A stretch of DNA of 43,458 nucleotides from Leptospira kemamanensis (lineage in GTDB: Bacteria > Spirochaetota > Leptospiria > Leptospirales > Leptospiraceae). Shown one piece after another: positions 7,844 to 16,850 of this stretch. Position numbers and translations under genes: made by a program. Within the stretch, counting starts at the first letter, position 1, and each line of letters begins with the position of its first letter. Under the pieces are notes generated by a model. The model saw nothing but the letters and a program-made list of their open reading frames with translations. It searched no databases and had not been told where the DNA came from. The DNA lies in the NCBI RefSeq assembly GCF_004769665.1, contig NZ_RQGG01000037.1:1-43458 (forward strand), given 5' to 3'.

Positions 7844-8914
7844 ATGAATTTCACTGATTCTAACAAAAAGGAAGAGTCATCTTCGTTTAGTATCAACTCA
7901 CTTTTAGAAAAGGATATTTTCCCAGATTGGCTCATTCGTTTTCGTATCCGCCAACTCTTGGATCTACGCATCAAACAAGAGCGAAAAGAAAACGCTACCG
8001 CACAACTCGAACACAAAATGAATTATGTGAATTCATTAAAGAATTCACCAATTGCTGTGCACACTGAGGCAGCTAACGAACAACACTACGAAGTTCCAAG
8101 TGAATTTTTTACCTATGTGATGGGACCAAGGATGAAATACTCTTCTGGGTATTGGCCAACTCTTGATACTACATTTGCTGAATCCGAAGAAGAGATGTTA
8201 CGCATCACTGTCGAACGTGCTGAAATTAAAAATGGAATGCGAGTTCTTGATCTTGGTTGTGGTTGGGGCAGTATCTCTCTTTATATCGCAGAAAAATTTC
8301 CAAAATGTAAAGTAACGGGTGTTTCCAATTCCCGCACTCAAAAAGAATTCATCGACAAACGTGCCAAAGAAAGAGGATTAAAAAACCTCACCATCATCAC
8401 CAAAGACATGAACGAGTTTACCACAAAAGACAAATTCGATCGCATTGTGTCTGTGGAAATGTTAGAACATATGAAAAACTACGAAAAACTCTTTGAGAAA
8501 TTATCCAAGTTTCTTGTGGCAGATGGAAAGTTTTTTGTACATATCTTCACACATAAAGAATTTGCATATCCCTTTGAAGTGATTGATGAAACGGACTGGA
8601 TGGCGAAGTATTTTTTTACAGGTGGGCAGATGCCATCTGATGATTTGTTTTTGTACTTCCAAAAGGACTTTCTCATTGAAAACCACTGGGTGGTCAATGG
8701 AACCCATTATGCAAGAACATCTGAAGCTTGGTATGAAAACATGATCGAAAACAAGGATAAACTAATGCCTATCCTTGCCAAAACATATGGCGAAACAGAA
8801 AAAACCAAATGGTTTGTTTATTGGAAAGTTTTCTTTCTCGCCTGTGCAGAGTTATGGGGTTATCGAAATGGAGAAGAGTGGTTTGTGAGCCACTACTTGT
8901 TCCGAAAACGCTGA
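7844..8914 (+). CDS. Cyclopropane-fatty-acyl-phospholipid synthase family methyltransferase
   Basis: This 356-residue protein belongs to the SAM-dependent CFA-synthase/mycolic-acid-methyltransferase family. Visible motifs are HYEVPSEFFTYVMGPRMKYSSGYW ahead of the domain (shortened here: HYEVP, KYSSGYW), the SAM-binding VLDLGCGWGS (about residue 130), and VSVEMLEHM (about 203). A Tyr/Glu-rich segment in the last third is also typical of the family. It would add a methyl or methylene group to unsaturated acyl chains in phospholipids. It is shorter than E. coli Cfa (382 aa) because the N-terminal domain is reduced. Its last 22 bp overlap the end of the convergent helicase gene. Confidence 0.85.
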   Translation: MNFTDSNKKEESSSFSINSLLEKDIFPDWLIRFRIRQLLDLRIKQERKENATAQLEHKMNYVNSLKNSPIAVHTEAANEQHYEVPSEFFTYVMGPRMKYSSGYWPTLDTTFAESEEEMLRITVERAEIKNGMRVLDLGCGWGSISLYIAEKFPKCKVTGVSNSRTQKEFIDKRAKERGLKNLTIITKDMNEFTTKDKFDRIVSVEMLEHMKNYEKLFEKLSKFLVADGKFFVHIFTHKEFAYPFEVIDETDWMAKYFFTGGQMPSDDLFLYFQKDFLIENHWVVNGTHYARTSEAWYENMIENKDKLMPILAKTYGETEKTKWFVYWKVFFLACAELWGYRNGEEWFVSHYLFRKR

Positions 8915-10491
8915 GTTTTTTTTCCCGCCGTTTTCACAAACACTCCACCTTCTTTTTTAGAAGAAGAGGGAGTGCTGGAACGGCGGCTTTCTCCACCACG
9001 TTCTTTTCGTTCTCCACGTTCACTTCTTTCACCACGTTCGCTGCGATCACTGTTGGACCTTCCTCCACGGTAACCACCGCGACTTCCTGATCCACCACCA
9101 CCATCATCCCGCCGACGTCTGCCACCACCAGAACCACCACCTGGAGGCATTTCGCTCCATTCCGCTGGGGTTTTTCCGATTTTTTCAGGGCCACTGATTT
9201 TAGATTTGTCGAGCATATTGGAAAGGAGTTTTAAAGCAATAGAACGTTTGTCGTCTAACTTCAAAAGTTTTTCCAATACATCTTCTGCATCGGCATGGAT
9301 TTCGGTTTCAACAATTTTGTTCAGGAAATCTTCTTCTCGTCTTGCATGTACTTCCTTTTTAGTAGGAAGTGCTGCAATGGTTAAGTTCGTTCCCGATGTT
9401 CCTTTGAGTCGAAGTAGAGCTCTTGATTCTCTTGTGGTTACAAGAGTTACAGCCTTACCCGATTTTCCTGCTCGGCCAGTACGACCAATTCGGTGCGTAT
9501 AACTTTCGCTATCAAAAGGTAGGTGGTAGTTGATTACAAGAGACAAATCTTTTACGTCAAGACCACGTGCTGCAACGTCAGTTGCCACAAGGATTTTCAC
9601 TCGGCCATCATGTAGGCTTTTTAAAACTTGTTCTCGTTGTTTTTGGTTTAAGTCTCCGTGAAGAGCTTCAACTGGATATCCTTTGAAACTTAAGGTTGCT
9701 TTTAAATCATCTGCTTCTTTTTTCGTTTTTGTGAAAATGATTGCCTTGTATGGGTTTTCATAATCCAAAATTCGAACAACAGCAATTTCACGTTCTGCTT
9801 CATCGATCACGTAGTACACTTGTTCGATGTTCTTAGAAGATTTTTCTGTTGCTGCAATTTTTACATGAGCGGGGTGCGTTTGGTATTTACTCGCCAATTT
9901 TTTAATTGGTTCGGGCATTGTTGCAGAAAATAATAATGTTTGGCGTTTGGTGGGAAGTAAGTCAAAGATGGATTCGATATCATCCATAAATCCCATATCA
10001 AGCATTTCATCTGCTTCGTCTAAAATCACCATCGATGGTTTGAAATTTTTAAGTTCCTTACCTTTTAATAGGTCAAGGAGTCTGCCAGGAGTTGCAACAG
10101 CAACTTGGGCACCTTTTGCCACTTGAGTGATTTGTTTAGAATAGGAACTTCCACCGTAAATCGTGGTGGTTTTGATTCCTAAATGTTTTCCCAGTTTGTA
10201 CAATTCATCTGATACTTGCAATGCAAGTTCCCGAGTGGGTGTGAGGACGAGCACTTGCATGCCATCTTCTACATTGATTCGGTTCAAACAGGGGAGTCCG
10301 TAAGCTGCAGTTTTTCCGGTACCGGTCTGCGCTTGTGCGATTAAATCTTTTCCTTCCAATACGAGCGGAATCGCTTGTTTTTGGATAGGGCTTGGTGATT
10401 CGAAGCCTGCTTCAGTGATTCCTTGTAGTATTTCAGGACGTAATCCGAAGGATTGGAAGTCATTTCCAACTTCGGTGTCATTCTTAGTCAT
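8893..10491 (-). CDS. DEAD-box ATP-dependent RNA helicase
   Basis: The protein has 532 residues from the ATG at 10491; an in-frame TTG lies 15 nt upstream. All core motifs are present in order: Q motif (GFESPSPIQ), AQTGTGKT, PTRELA, TPGR, DEAD, SAT, and HRIGRTGRAG. A segment of about 100 residues follows the helicase core. The tail is basic and Gly/Arg/Ser-rich (about residues 445-525, GGGSGGGRRRR and RGERSERGER repeats), typical of RNA-binding RGG tails of CsdA/CshA/RhlE-type helicases that unwind rRNA and mRNA structures. Expected roles are ribosome assembly and RNA turnover. I do not assign deaD or rhlE from sequence alone. Confidence 0.93.
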   Translation of the reverse strand: MTKNDTEVGNDFQSFGLRPEILQGITEAGFESPSPIQKQAIPLVLEGKDLIAQAQTGTGKTAAYGLPCLNRINVEDGMQVLVLTPTRELALQVSDELYKLGKHLGIKTTTIYGGSSYSKQITQVAKGAQVAVATPGRLLDLLKGKELKNFKPSMVILDEADEMLDMGFMDDIESIFDLLPTKRQTLLFSATMPEPIKKLASKYQTHPAHVKIAATEKSSKNIEQVYYVIDEAEREIAVVRILDYENPYKAIIFTKTKKEADDLKATLSFKGYPVEALHGDLNQKQREQVLKSLHDGRVKILVATDVAARGLDVKDLSLVINYHLPFDSESYTHRIGRTGRAGKSGKAVTLVTTRESRALLRLKGTSGTNLTIAALPTKKEVHARREEDFLNKIVETEIHADAEDVLEKLLKLDDKRSIALKLLSNMLDKSKISGPEKIGKTPAEWSEMPPGGGSGGGRRRRDDGGGGSGSRGGYRGGRSNSDRSERGERSERGERKERGGESRRSSTPSSSKKEGGVFVKTAGKKTQRFRNK

Positions 10492-10561
10492 GGAAATAGG
10501 ATACAATAAAAAAACGGCCTAAAAAAGAAAGGGAAAAACTACCATACCTCCCAGGCAAACC

Positions 10562-12220
10562 TTAGGGGTGTTTTTTGGCGATTTCGTACAAATGGGCGTA
10601 TAATTCTTCTTTTAAGTAGGGTTTGGGCATAAAGTATTCAAAACCCGAGGCAAGGATCTGTTCCTTTTCTTCCGGCATACTGAGACCCGTACACGCAAAC
10701 AAAATGGGTCTCGTTTTTTCCGAGGAAAGAGCCTTTGCAATCTCTGTCCCATGTTTTCCAGGCATCTCGATATCTAAAAAGGCGATGTCAAATTGGTCCC
10801 TATCGAGGATTCGTTCTGTTTCGATCCCATTACTCGTTTCCGTGATGTCAAAGGGAAGGGCCCGTAAGTAGTTCTTTAAAACCTTTCGGTTCAGTTCATT
10901 GTCATCAGCGATGAGTACTTTTTTGCGATGAGTGAAGGTCGGTAGGTTTGCATTTTTTTTAAAATCTTCCTTGGTCGCAAGGGGGGATTCTTCTCTTTTC
11001 CAAACCGTTGGGATTTTGACTTGGAAGGTACTTCCTTTTCCCAGTTCGGAACTCACTTGAACCTCTCCATTCATCTCGTCTAGCGATAGTTTAACGATCG
11101 AAAGTCCAAGTCCTGATCCTGAAATTTCACAACCTTCCGGAACAAATTCATTGTATTTTTGGAAGAGACGGTCTTTGATCTCAGGAGAAATTCCTGGACC
11201 CGTGTCTTTGATTTGAATGATGAGATTGGCGTGTTCATCCGCTTTTGTTTCCAAATACACATGACAGGAAACATTGCCATCGTGTGTGAACTTCACAGCA
11301 TTTGTGGTTAGGTTCCAAATGATTTTTTCTAGTTTTCGTCTGTCGGATAATAAAAATACAGTATCCGAAATTTCATTTTTCAGATGGAATTCGATTTTTT
11401 TTCGTTTGGTCTCTTGATTGAAAAAATTATGATACACCGCCAAACATTGGCTCAAGTTAAACCATTCATTTTGGAGAACTGATACATTTTCTTCCAAACG
11501 CGAAAGTTCAATGGTATCATTTACTAAATTCAGAATCACTTCCCCAGCATTATGAATATGATCTACATAACTAGTCACAATTTCGGGAATGGGTTGTTCT
11601 CGAATCATTTCTGCCATACCGAGAAGAGAGTTTAAAGGATTACGAATGTCATGGCTTATGGCAGCGATAAAATCTCGTTTGGCCGCAGTGGCACGTTCTG
11701 CTGATTTTTTTTCAATTTCTAATTTATCGCGGTCTTTCCGCATTTGCAAAAGACGTACAGTTTGTTTGCCAAGTAGGCGTAACATCTGCAATTGTTCTTC
11801 GTTTAACTCTCTTGGTTTGTTATCGATGACACAGAGTGTACCCAATTTGATTTGGTCATCTAAGGCAAGTGGAATGCCTGCATAAAAAATCACATTTGGG
11901 TCACCATTCACAAGTGGATTGTTTTTAAAACGATTATCATTTTTTGCATTCGGGATGACAAAGACTTCATCTCCTAAAATCGCATGAGAGCAAAATGCTA
12001 AGGAACGAGGTGTTTCTCTTGCTTTTAGGCCATGATGGGATTTGAACCATTGCCTGGTTTCGTCTATCAAACTCACAAGGGAAATAGGAACATTGCAGAT
12101 CATAGAAGCAAGTTTTGTGATTTCATCAAACATCGCTTCTTCGGGAGTATCGAGAATCTCGAGTCCTTTTAGAGCGGTGAGTCTTGCGGCCTCATTTTTG
12201 GGTAAAGGAGCAATCTGCAT
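10562..12220 (-). CDS. Soluble GAF hybrid histidine kinase with receiver domain
   Basis: The 552-residue protein has no membrane segment. The N-terminal GAF domain (about 20-160) has the typical CSHAI and AGIPL elements. The HisKA dimerisation helix carries the phospho-accepting His190 in FIAAISHDIRNPLN. The ATPase domain (about 295-405) has N-box NLTTNAVKF and DTGPGIS and GSGLGLSIV lids. The C-terminal receiver has Asp439/Asp440, phospho-acceptor Asp483 in FLDIEMPG, Thr511 and Lys533. It likely senses a cytoplasmic ligand and passes the phosphate to an unknown phosphotransfer partner. No cognate response regulator is adjacent. It is divergent from the msrB gene (68 bp between starts). Confidence 0.92.
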   Translation of the reverse strand: MQIAPLPKNEAARLTALKGLEILDTPEEAMFDEITKLASMICNVPISLVSLIDETRQWFKSHHGLKARETPRSLAFCSHAILGDEVFVIPNAKNDNRFKNNPLVNGDPNVIFYAGIPLALDDQIKLGTLCVIDNKPRELNEEQLQMLRLLGKQTVRLLQMRKDRDKLEIEKKSAERATAAKRDFIAAISHDIRNPLNSLLGMAEMIREQPIPEIVTSYVDHIHNAGEVILNLVNDTIELSRLEENVSVLQNEWFNLSQCLAVYHNFFNQETKRKKIEFHLKNEISDTVFLLSDRRKLEKIIWNLTTNAVKFTHDGNVSCHVYLETKADEHANLIIQIKDTGPGISPEIKDRLFQKYNEFVPEGCEISGSGLGLSIVKLSLDEMNGEVQVSSELGKGSTFQVKIPTVWKREESPLATKEDFKKNANLPTFTHRKKVLIADDNELNRKVLKNYLRALPFDITETSNGIETERILDRDQFDIAFLDIEMPGKHGTEIAKALSSEKTRPILFACTGLSMPEEKEQILASGFEYFMPKPYLKEELYAHLYEIAKKHP

Positions 12221-12288
12221 GTTTACTATGACGAAGGATTTTTCGTATAAATGAAAGTAAAAAAAGAAAATCTCTCAGTCTAACTTCC

Positions 12289-12816
12289 ATGAAACGAAAT
12301 TTAACTGTTTCTTTCCTTTCTGTCGCAATTTTGACTATGTTCACTTCCTTTTGTTGTTCTCCCAAGGCGACAGAAAGGCCGAAAAAACCGGGAAACGCGG
12401 AATTACGAAAAAAACTCACTGATATTCAGTATCGTGTAACACAAGAAGACGATACCGAACCTCCGTTTCGTAATGAGTACTGGGATCTTCATGATGAGGG
12501 GATTTATGTAGATATCGTATCGAAAGAACCTCTTTTTAGTTCTAACGATAAATTTGATTCAGGAACAGGTTGGCCTAGTTTTACAAAACCTTTGGTAAAA
12601 TCCAATGTCGTGGAAATCGAAGACAATGCTTATGGCATGATACGAACAGAAGTTAGGTCAAAGGTAGGAGATTCTCATTTGGGTCATGTTTTTGATGATG
12701 GTCCAAAACCCACAGGGAAACGATATTGTATGAACTCAGCTTCCTTGGAATTTATTCCGAAAGCCAAACTCAAAGAAAGAGGATACGAAGCCTTTTTATC
12801 GGAATTTCAAAAATGA
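12289..12816 (+). CDS. msrB: Exported peptide-methionine (R)-S-oxide reductase, MsrB type
   Basis: The protein has 175 residues. An N-terminal signal peptide ends in FTSFCC (Cys22/Cys23), so it is likely a lipoprotein in the periplasm or outer membrane. The MsrB fold is clear: SGTGWPSF (91-98), [12 protein letters not shown] (128-139), and the catalytic Cys147 in RYCMNS. It reduces methionine-R-sulfoxide in oxidised proteins. The four zinc cysteines found in many MsrBs are missing: VDIVS (74-78) and EVRSKVGD replace the two CxxC pairs, and no other cysteine that could resolve Cys147 is seen in the mature part. The gene is divergent from the hybrid kinase. Confidence 0.93.
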   Translation: MKRNLTVSFLSVAILTMFTSFCCSPKATERPKKPGNAELRKKLTDIQYRVTQEDDTEPPFRNEYWDLHDEGIYVDIVSKEPLFSSNDKFDSGTGWPSFTKPLVKSNVVEIEDNAYGMIRTEVRSKVGDSHLGHVFDDGPKPTGKRYCMNSASLEFIPKAKLKERGYEAFLSEFQK

Positions 12817-12896
12817 ATTGAGAGATTCACGAACACTCGCGTAATGCCATTTCGGAAAAACGATTCGGTAAGAGAAGGGGGCTTTGGTTTCCTAAC

Positions 12897-13682
12897 TTAA
12901 GCCCAAAGGTTCATCATAAACTCTTCATCATTGCGAAGTGAGATGAGTTTGTATTTGGTTTCGTGGATGTCTTCGCGGGAAACTTCTCGTTTCCAACGGA
13001 TGTCAATTTTGAGTCTACGTACCTTGGTTTGCAATTCCAAAAGTTCCCAAATTGGTGCTTCCAATTCCTTTCTGTACAAATTGGTAAAGAGAGGAACGAG
13101 TTGGTCAGGAGTATCCATTTTTAAAAGTTCGATATGAGTTAGGTCTTCGATATTCTGTAAGGCCCAAATATGTAAGGTGAGAGTTGTGATCCGTTCTAAT
13201 TGAGCGATTTCATCTTTGGTATTGCGCGTCACTTGTTGTTTGAAAAATCGGATGCGTTTTTCTAAGTATTGGATGAGATCAGATTTAGGAATCTCACGTC
13301 CTTTCCATTTTTCCCAATCTGCTTTGAGATCTTCAAAAATCCCTTCTCCAAAAAAAACAGACGAGGCTTCTAAAAGTTGCACAGACCCAGGTTCTGAAAT
13401 TTTCAATCGGTGGCGAAGGGAATCAGCATCTCCAGCGATCATATTGACGGGAGCCACATCTTCTAATTTTTGTAAGGCTCTGGAAATGGAATCAATGAAT
13501 TGGGATTTCATTTGGTCTGTGGAGTGAGCCACAAGATAAAAATTTAAGTCGGAATCCTCGTGGTAATCTCCGCGTTCCCTGGAACCATAAAATAAAATTT
13601 GGTACGGTTTTGTGGATGGGATGAGTTCGAGTTCATCCAAAACTTGTGCATAGAGATGAGGGTTTAGTGCTTCAAATTCCAT
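12897..13682 (-). CDS. Nucleotidyltransferase-fold protein (MNT-like)
   Basis: This 261-residue protein has the nucleotidyltransferase superfamily signature GSRERGDYHEDSDLNFYLV at about residues 33-51, with GSR and the two Asp residues that bind metal and nucleotide. The rest is helical and unassigned. Such MNT-fold proteins can be the antitoxin or enzyme half of HEPN/MNT pairs, or antibiotic-modifying enzymes; neither is shown here, and the partner gene is not a HEPN protein. It lies 3 bp downstream of the 68-aa gene and is transcribed with it. Its 3' end faces the msrB gene. Confidence 0.7.
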   Translation of the reverse strand: MEFEALNPHLYAQVLDELELIPSTKPYQILFYGSRERGDYHEDSDLNFYLVAHSTDQMKSQFIDSISRALQKLEDVAPVNMIAGDADSLRHRLKISEPGSVQLLEASSVFFGEGIFEDLKADWEKWKGREIPKSDLIQYLEKRIRFFKQQVTRNTKDEIAQLERITTLTLHIWALQNIEDLTHIELLKMDTPDQLVPLFTNLYRKELEAPIWELLELQTKVRRLKIDIRWKREVSREDIHETKYKLISLRNDEEFMMNLWA

Positions 13683-13685
13683 ATT

Positions 13686-13892
13686 TCATTCAAAGTATAA
13701 TTTCATGCGAGAAAGGTTTTCTAATATGGCTTTGAAGGCACGATCCCGTTCTTCTTTGCCTGGGAAGGGAAGGGATTTTACATTGTTTAAATCTTGGTAA
13801 ATGATTTCAATGGAAGGTTGGTTTGGATTTTTTTTAATCGATGCCACAAAGTCCAAATTGATCACTTCTGATTCGCCAAGTTTTAACCACAT
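13686..13892 (-). CDS. Small conserved-looking protein, 68 aa, unknown
   Basis: A strong ribosome-binding site (GAGGAG, 6-7 nt) precedes the ATG. The protein begins MWLKLGESEVINLDFVASI and alternates beta-like segments with a C-terminal basic helix, with no Cys. It resembles small single-domain proteins whose N-terminal beta strands form a PH-like or YopX-like sheet, but I cannot name a family. It is transcribed directly before the nucleotidyltransferase (3-bp gap), so the two may act together. The 82 bp between its start and the lipoprotein gene upstream leave room for a promoter. Confidence 0.55.
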   Translation of the reverse strand: MWLKLGESEVINLDFVASIKKNPNQPSIEIIYQDLNNVKSLPFPGKEERDRAFKAILENLSRMKLYFE

Positions 13893-13974
13893 AAAATTCT
13901 CCTCAAAACCTAATGGTACCTTTTCATTTGCCTAATCTTTTTTTCTAAAAAAACACTGCTTTCGAAAAAATCGA

Positions 13975-14535
13975 TTAGTACACTTCTAAGGATTTTAGAA
14001 TGAGATTGTGAAAGGATTTAGCCAATTCTTTGGGAGGATCGGTATTTTTTGTGGAAGATTCAAAGACCAGTAAAAAACCATTGTGAATTCCTTCCCAACG
14101 CAAATACATCTCTCCCTCTGCCATACGGAAGACTTGGACACTGCATTTTTTTTGGCCCCAAATAAAATAAGAAACATCTGGATTTTGAGATTCTTCTTTG
14201 AAATAATAACGAAATTGAGATTGGTTCTCCCGATCTGTCGAAGACAACCGTAACCAAGAAAACTCTTTGTCCTGTGAGAATTGGATTTTGTATTGGTTCC
14301 CTGTTCCAAAAAGAGAAGTAGATTCCAAAACTTCAAAACTTTCTTTGCCTGTCCATACGGCATGGTATGTCAGTCGTAGTTCCTTTGTTAGGGGAATGTT
14401 TTGTTTGGATTCGACTGGTTTGGACTTTGTTTTTTGTTCGTTTGTGGTCTTGGCAACAGGATCTGTGGATTTACAAAATGGAAAACCAAAACAAACTAAA
14501 ATCAAAATCAAGAATGGTTTAGTGTCCCACTTCAT
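13975..14535 (-). CDS. Putative lipoprotein, unknown
   Basis: From the ATG at 14535 (AGGAG 6 nt upstream) it has 186 residues; the ATG at 14541 lies too close to the Shine-Dalgarno. The signal peptide (KPFLILILVCFGFPFC) ends at a cysteine followed by KSTDPVAKTT, as in spirochaete lipoproteins. A Lys/Thr-rich linker follows (about residues 22-47). The globular part has alternating strands with several Trp and Tyr. The function is unknown. The gene overlaps the end of epmB by 17 bp and is transcribed downstream of it, so translational coupling is likely. Confidence 0.6.
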   Translation of the reverse strand: MKWDTKPFLILILVCFGFPFCKSTDPVAKTTNEQKTKSKPVESKQNIPLTKELRLTYHAVWTGKESFEVLESTSLFGTGNQYKIQFSQDKEFSWLRLSSTDRENQSQFRYYFKEESQNPDVSYFIWGQKKCSVQVFRMAEGEMYLRWEGIHNGFLLVFESSTKNTDPPKELAKSFHNLILKSLEVY

Positions 14536-15583
14536 ATTCATCTCCTAAGTAATTTTGAAAGAGATACCCTTTCTCGGTTTTTTTTTGTAAGTAATCGGGA
14601 GAAAGTAATACTTTCCCACCACCACCGGTTAGGTCTTTTACATAACTGGGAATTGTGATTCCTGAGTGGTAACCCCGAAGTTTACGATAAATCTCAATTC
14701 CTTTTTCCATCGATACGACAAAATCAGAACTTCCAAACACTTCATCACATTGGTGCAGGTAATACGGTTTGATCCCGATGGAAATGAGTTTGTAATTTAA
14801 GTCAGATAAAATTTCCGCATCATCATTGATCCCTGCTAACAGTACCGACTGGTTAAAAACAGAAACATGTCCTTCTTTTATCATTCGCATCACATAGAAT
14901 TTCGTTTCTTCGGAAATTTCATTGGGATGGTTAAAATGAGTGACCATGTAGAGTGGAAAGTATTTCGAAAATACAGAATTTAAACTTTCGGTAAGACGCA
15001 TGGGCATGGTGACGGGGTGGCGTGTATGAATTCGGATTTGGTTCAGATGAGGGATCTGTTTTAATTCTCCTAACAGATAGTCCAAGGAAGAATCAGACAG
15101 TGTGAGCGGATCTCCACCCGACAAAATGACTTCACGGATTTTGGTTTGGGATCGAAAATAATTGAGAGCCTTTTCCCATTCGTTTCGGTTCGGAGTTTCT
15201 TCTGGATCCGAGACCTTTCGTTTTCTCGTACAAAAACGGCAATACACGGCGCAAACATGAGAGATGTACCAAATGGCACGGTCGGGGTAACGATGAGTCA
15301 CCCCTTTTACAGGCATATGTTGTTCCTCTGCGAGAGGATCGTCGATTTCATTTGGCCTTCGGACTAGTTCTCCCGATCGGGGTAGGATTTGTTTTCGGAT
15401 CGGACAATGAGGGTTATCTTTGTTTACCCTGGCGAGATAATAGGGAGTGACAGCAAATTGGAACTGTTCGTAGGCTTTGGGGAAACAATCTTTTTCTTCC
15501 TCGGTGAGAGTGAGTTCTCGTTCCAAATCCGCTAAGTTTGTGATGCGGTTTTGCAATTGCCATTTCCAATCGGACCAAGTCAT
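14519..15583 (-). CDS. epmB: Radical SAM lysine 2,3-aminomutase family, EpmB type
   Basis: The 354-residue KamA-family enzyme has the radical SAM cysteines at 111, 115 and 118 (CAVYCRFC). Also present are the GGDPL motif at about 156-160 and the PLP lysine candidate K324 in the glycine run GGGGKV near the C-terminus. The length fits EpmB (342 aa in E. coli) rather than full lysine 2,3-aminomutase (over 410 aa). EpmB converts lysine to (R)-beta-lysine, which EpmA attaches to a lysine of EF-P. The efp gene is divergent, 68 bp away, which supports this role. No epmA gene is in the window. Confidence 0.85.
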   Translation of the reverse strand: MTWSDWKWQLQNRITNLADLERELTLTEEEKDCFPKAYEQFQFAVTPYYLARVNKDNPHCPIRKQILPRSGELVRRPNEIDDPLAEEQHMPVKGVTHRYPDRAIWYISHVCAVYCRFCTRKRKVSDPEETPNRNEWEKALNYFRSQTKIREVILSGGDPLTLSDSSLDYLLGELKQIPHLNQIRIHTRHPVTMPMRLTESLNSVFSKYFPLYMVTHFNHPNEISEETKFYVMRMIKEGHVSVFNQSVLLAGINDDAEILSDLNYKLISIGIKPYYLHQCDEVFGSSDFVVSMEKGIEIYRKLRGYHSGITIPSYVKDLTGGGGKVLLSPDYLQKKTEKGYLFQNYLGDEYEVGH

Positions 15584-15651
15584 GACTTATGACCATACTT
15601 CGGTTGACACTATGCCAAGTCCCTCGGATTTTGTTTACGAGTAACGAAATT

Positions 15652-16218
15652 ATGAACCTAGGCATTACTGAAGTAAAAAAAGGGATGATCCTCAAGATCG
15701 AGAATGAGCTTTATTCCGTCGTCAAAACCGAATTTGTGAACCCAGGAAAGGGTTCTGCATTCATCCGCACCAAACTCAAAAACATTGTCCGTGATTCTTC
15801 CATTGAAAGAACTTTCAAAGCAGCTGAGAAATTGGAAAGTGTGGATTTGGAACGCCGTAAGATGCAGTATTGTTATGCTGACGGTGACCAAATCATTTTT
15901 ATGGATGTCAACGATTACGAACAAATCCCTGTTTCCAAAGATTATGTGGAAGACATCCTTCCTTTTATGAAAGAAGAAACAGCTGTAGAAGTTTCCTTTT
16001 ACAATGACAAACCAATTGGAGTCACACCTCCTAACTTTGCTATTTTGGAAGTGACTTACGCAGAAGACGGATTAAAAGGTGACACCACTGGTCTTGCTCT
16101 CAAACGAGTGACTGTGGAAACTGGTGGCGAAGTCCAAGTTCCAATCTTTATCAAACAAGGGGATACGGTAAAAATCGATCTTCGTGATTTGAGTTACGTG
16201 GAGCGCGTGAACAAATAG
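15652..16218 (+). CDS. efp: Translation elongation factor P
   Basis: The protein has 188 residues from the ATG at 15652; an in-frame ATG at 15589 would extend the gene into the promoter region and does not match the family. The three EF-P domains are evident: the KOW-like N-domain with FVNPGKGSAF, the middle OB domain, and the C-terminal OB domain with TPPNFAIL, GDTTG and the IFIKQGD strand. Lys33 is in the position of E. coli Lys34, the beta-lysylation site. EF-P relieves ribosome stalling at polyproline stretches. It is the first gene of a five-gene operon (next gene 2 bp away) and faces away from epmB. Confidence 0.97.
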   Translation: MNLGITEVKKGMILKIENELYSVVKTEFVNPGKGSAFIRTKLKNIVRDSSIERTFKAAEKLESVDLERRKMQYCYADGDQIIFMDVNDYEQIPVSKDYVEDILPFMKEETAVEVSFYNDKPIGVTPPNFAILEVTYAEDGLKGDTTGLALKRVTVETGGEVQVPIFIKQGDTVKIDLRDLSYVERVNK

Positions 16219-16220
16219 AT

Positions 16221-16850
16221 TTGGATTTGATCTCATCCTTACAGGAAGTTACCAAACTTTCCCATCTCTATTATTCTAGGCAGTGGATGTTTGCCACTGC
16301 TGGGAATCTTTCTACCCGAGACCCTTCTACAAAAGAACAATTTTGGATCACTGCCTCTGGCAAACACAAAGGGGAACTAAAAGTTACCGACTTTGTTTCT
16401 GTCTCGGCAAGTGACGGAAGTCTCGTCCAAGCAAACGAAGGATTAAAACCTTCCGCCGAAACAAGTATCCACCAAGTATTGTATTCGCAGATGCCAGAAG
16501 TTGGTTCTTGCCTTCATGTACATACCATTGACTCCAACTTACTCGAGTTTGGTGTTGAAAAAGCTGAGGGGTATCGTGAGATTCCCATTCCACCCATTGA
16601 GATCATCAAGGCTTTTGGGATTTGGGACGAAAAACCAAATCTTACAATGCCTGTGTTTTACAACCACACTCATGTCCCTACCATTGCAAACGAAATCAAA
16701 CGGTATTTCACTGTAGAAGGAATTCCCAAAGTTCCTTTTTTACTCATCGAAGGACATGGCCCAACGGTATGGGGGAAAACAATCGCGGAAGCAAACAAAC
16801 ATTTGGAAGCAGTGCATTTTCTTTTGCAAGTGATGGCACGTAGGATATGA
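16221..16850 (+). CDS. mtnB: Methylthioribulose-1-phosphate dehydratase
   Basis: This 209-residue class II aldolase-fold protein has the MtnB pattern. ATAGNLS lies near residue 26, ITASGKHKG near 44, the putative base E80 is in KPSAETSIH, the zinc-binding HVHTIDSN is at about 100, and EGHGPTVWG is at about 180. It removes water from 5-methylthioribulose-1-phosphate in methionine salvage. The start is TTG (16221), 2 bp after the efp stop. No other salvage enzymes (MtnA, MtnC, MtnD) are visible in the window, so the rest of the route must lie elsewhere. Confidence 0.85.
   Translation: MDLISSLQEVTKLSHLYYSRQWMFATAGNLSTRDPSTKEQFWITASGKHKGELKVTDFVSVSASDGSLVQANEGLKPSAETSIHQVLYSQMPEVGSCLHVHTIDSNLLEFGVEKAEGYREIPIPPIEIIKAFGIWDEKPNLTMPVFYNHTHVPTIANEIKRYFTVEGIPKVPFLLIEGHGPTVWGKTIAEANKHLEAVHFLLQVMARRI

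Noticed and set aside
12897..13892. HEPN/MNT toxin-antitoxin pair
   Set aside because: The partner of the nucleotidyltransferase has no HEPN motif (RxxxxH), so the pair cannot be called.
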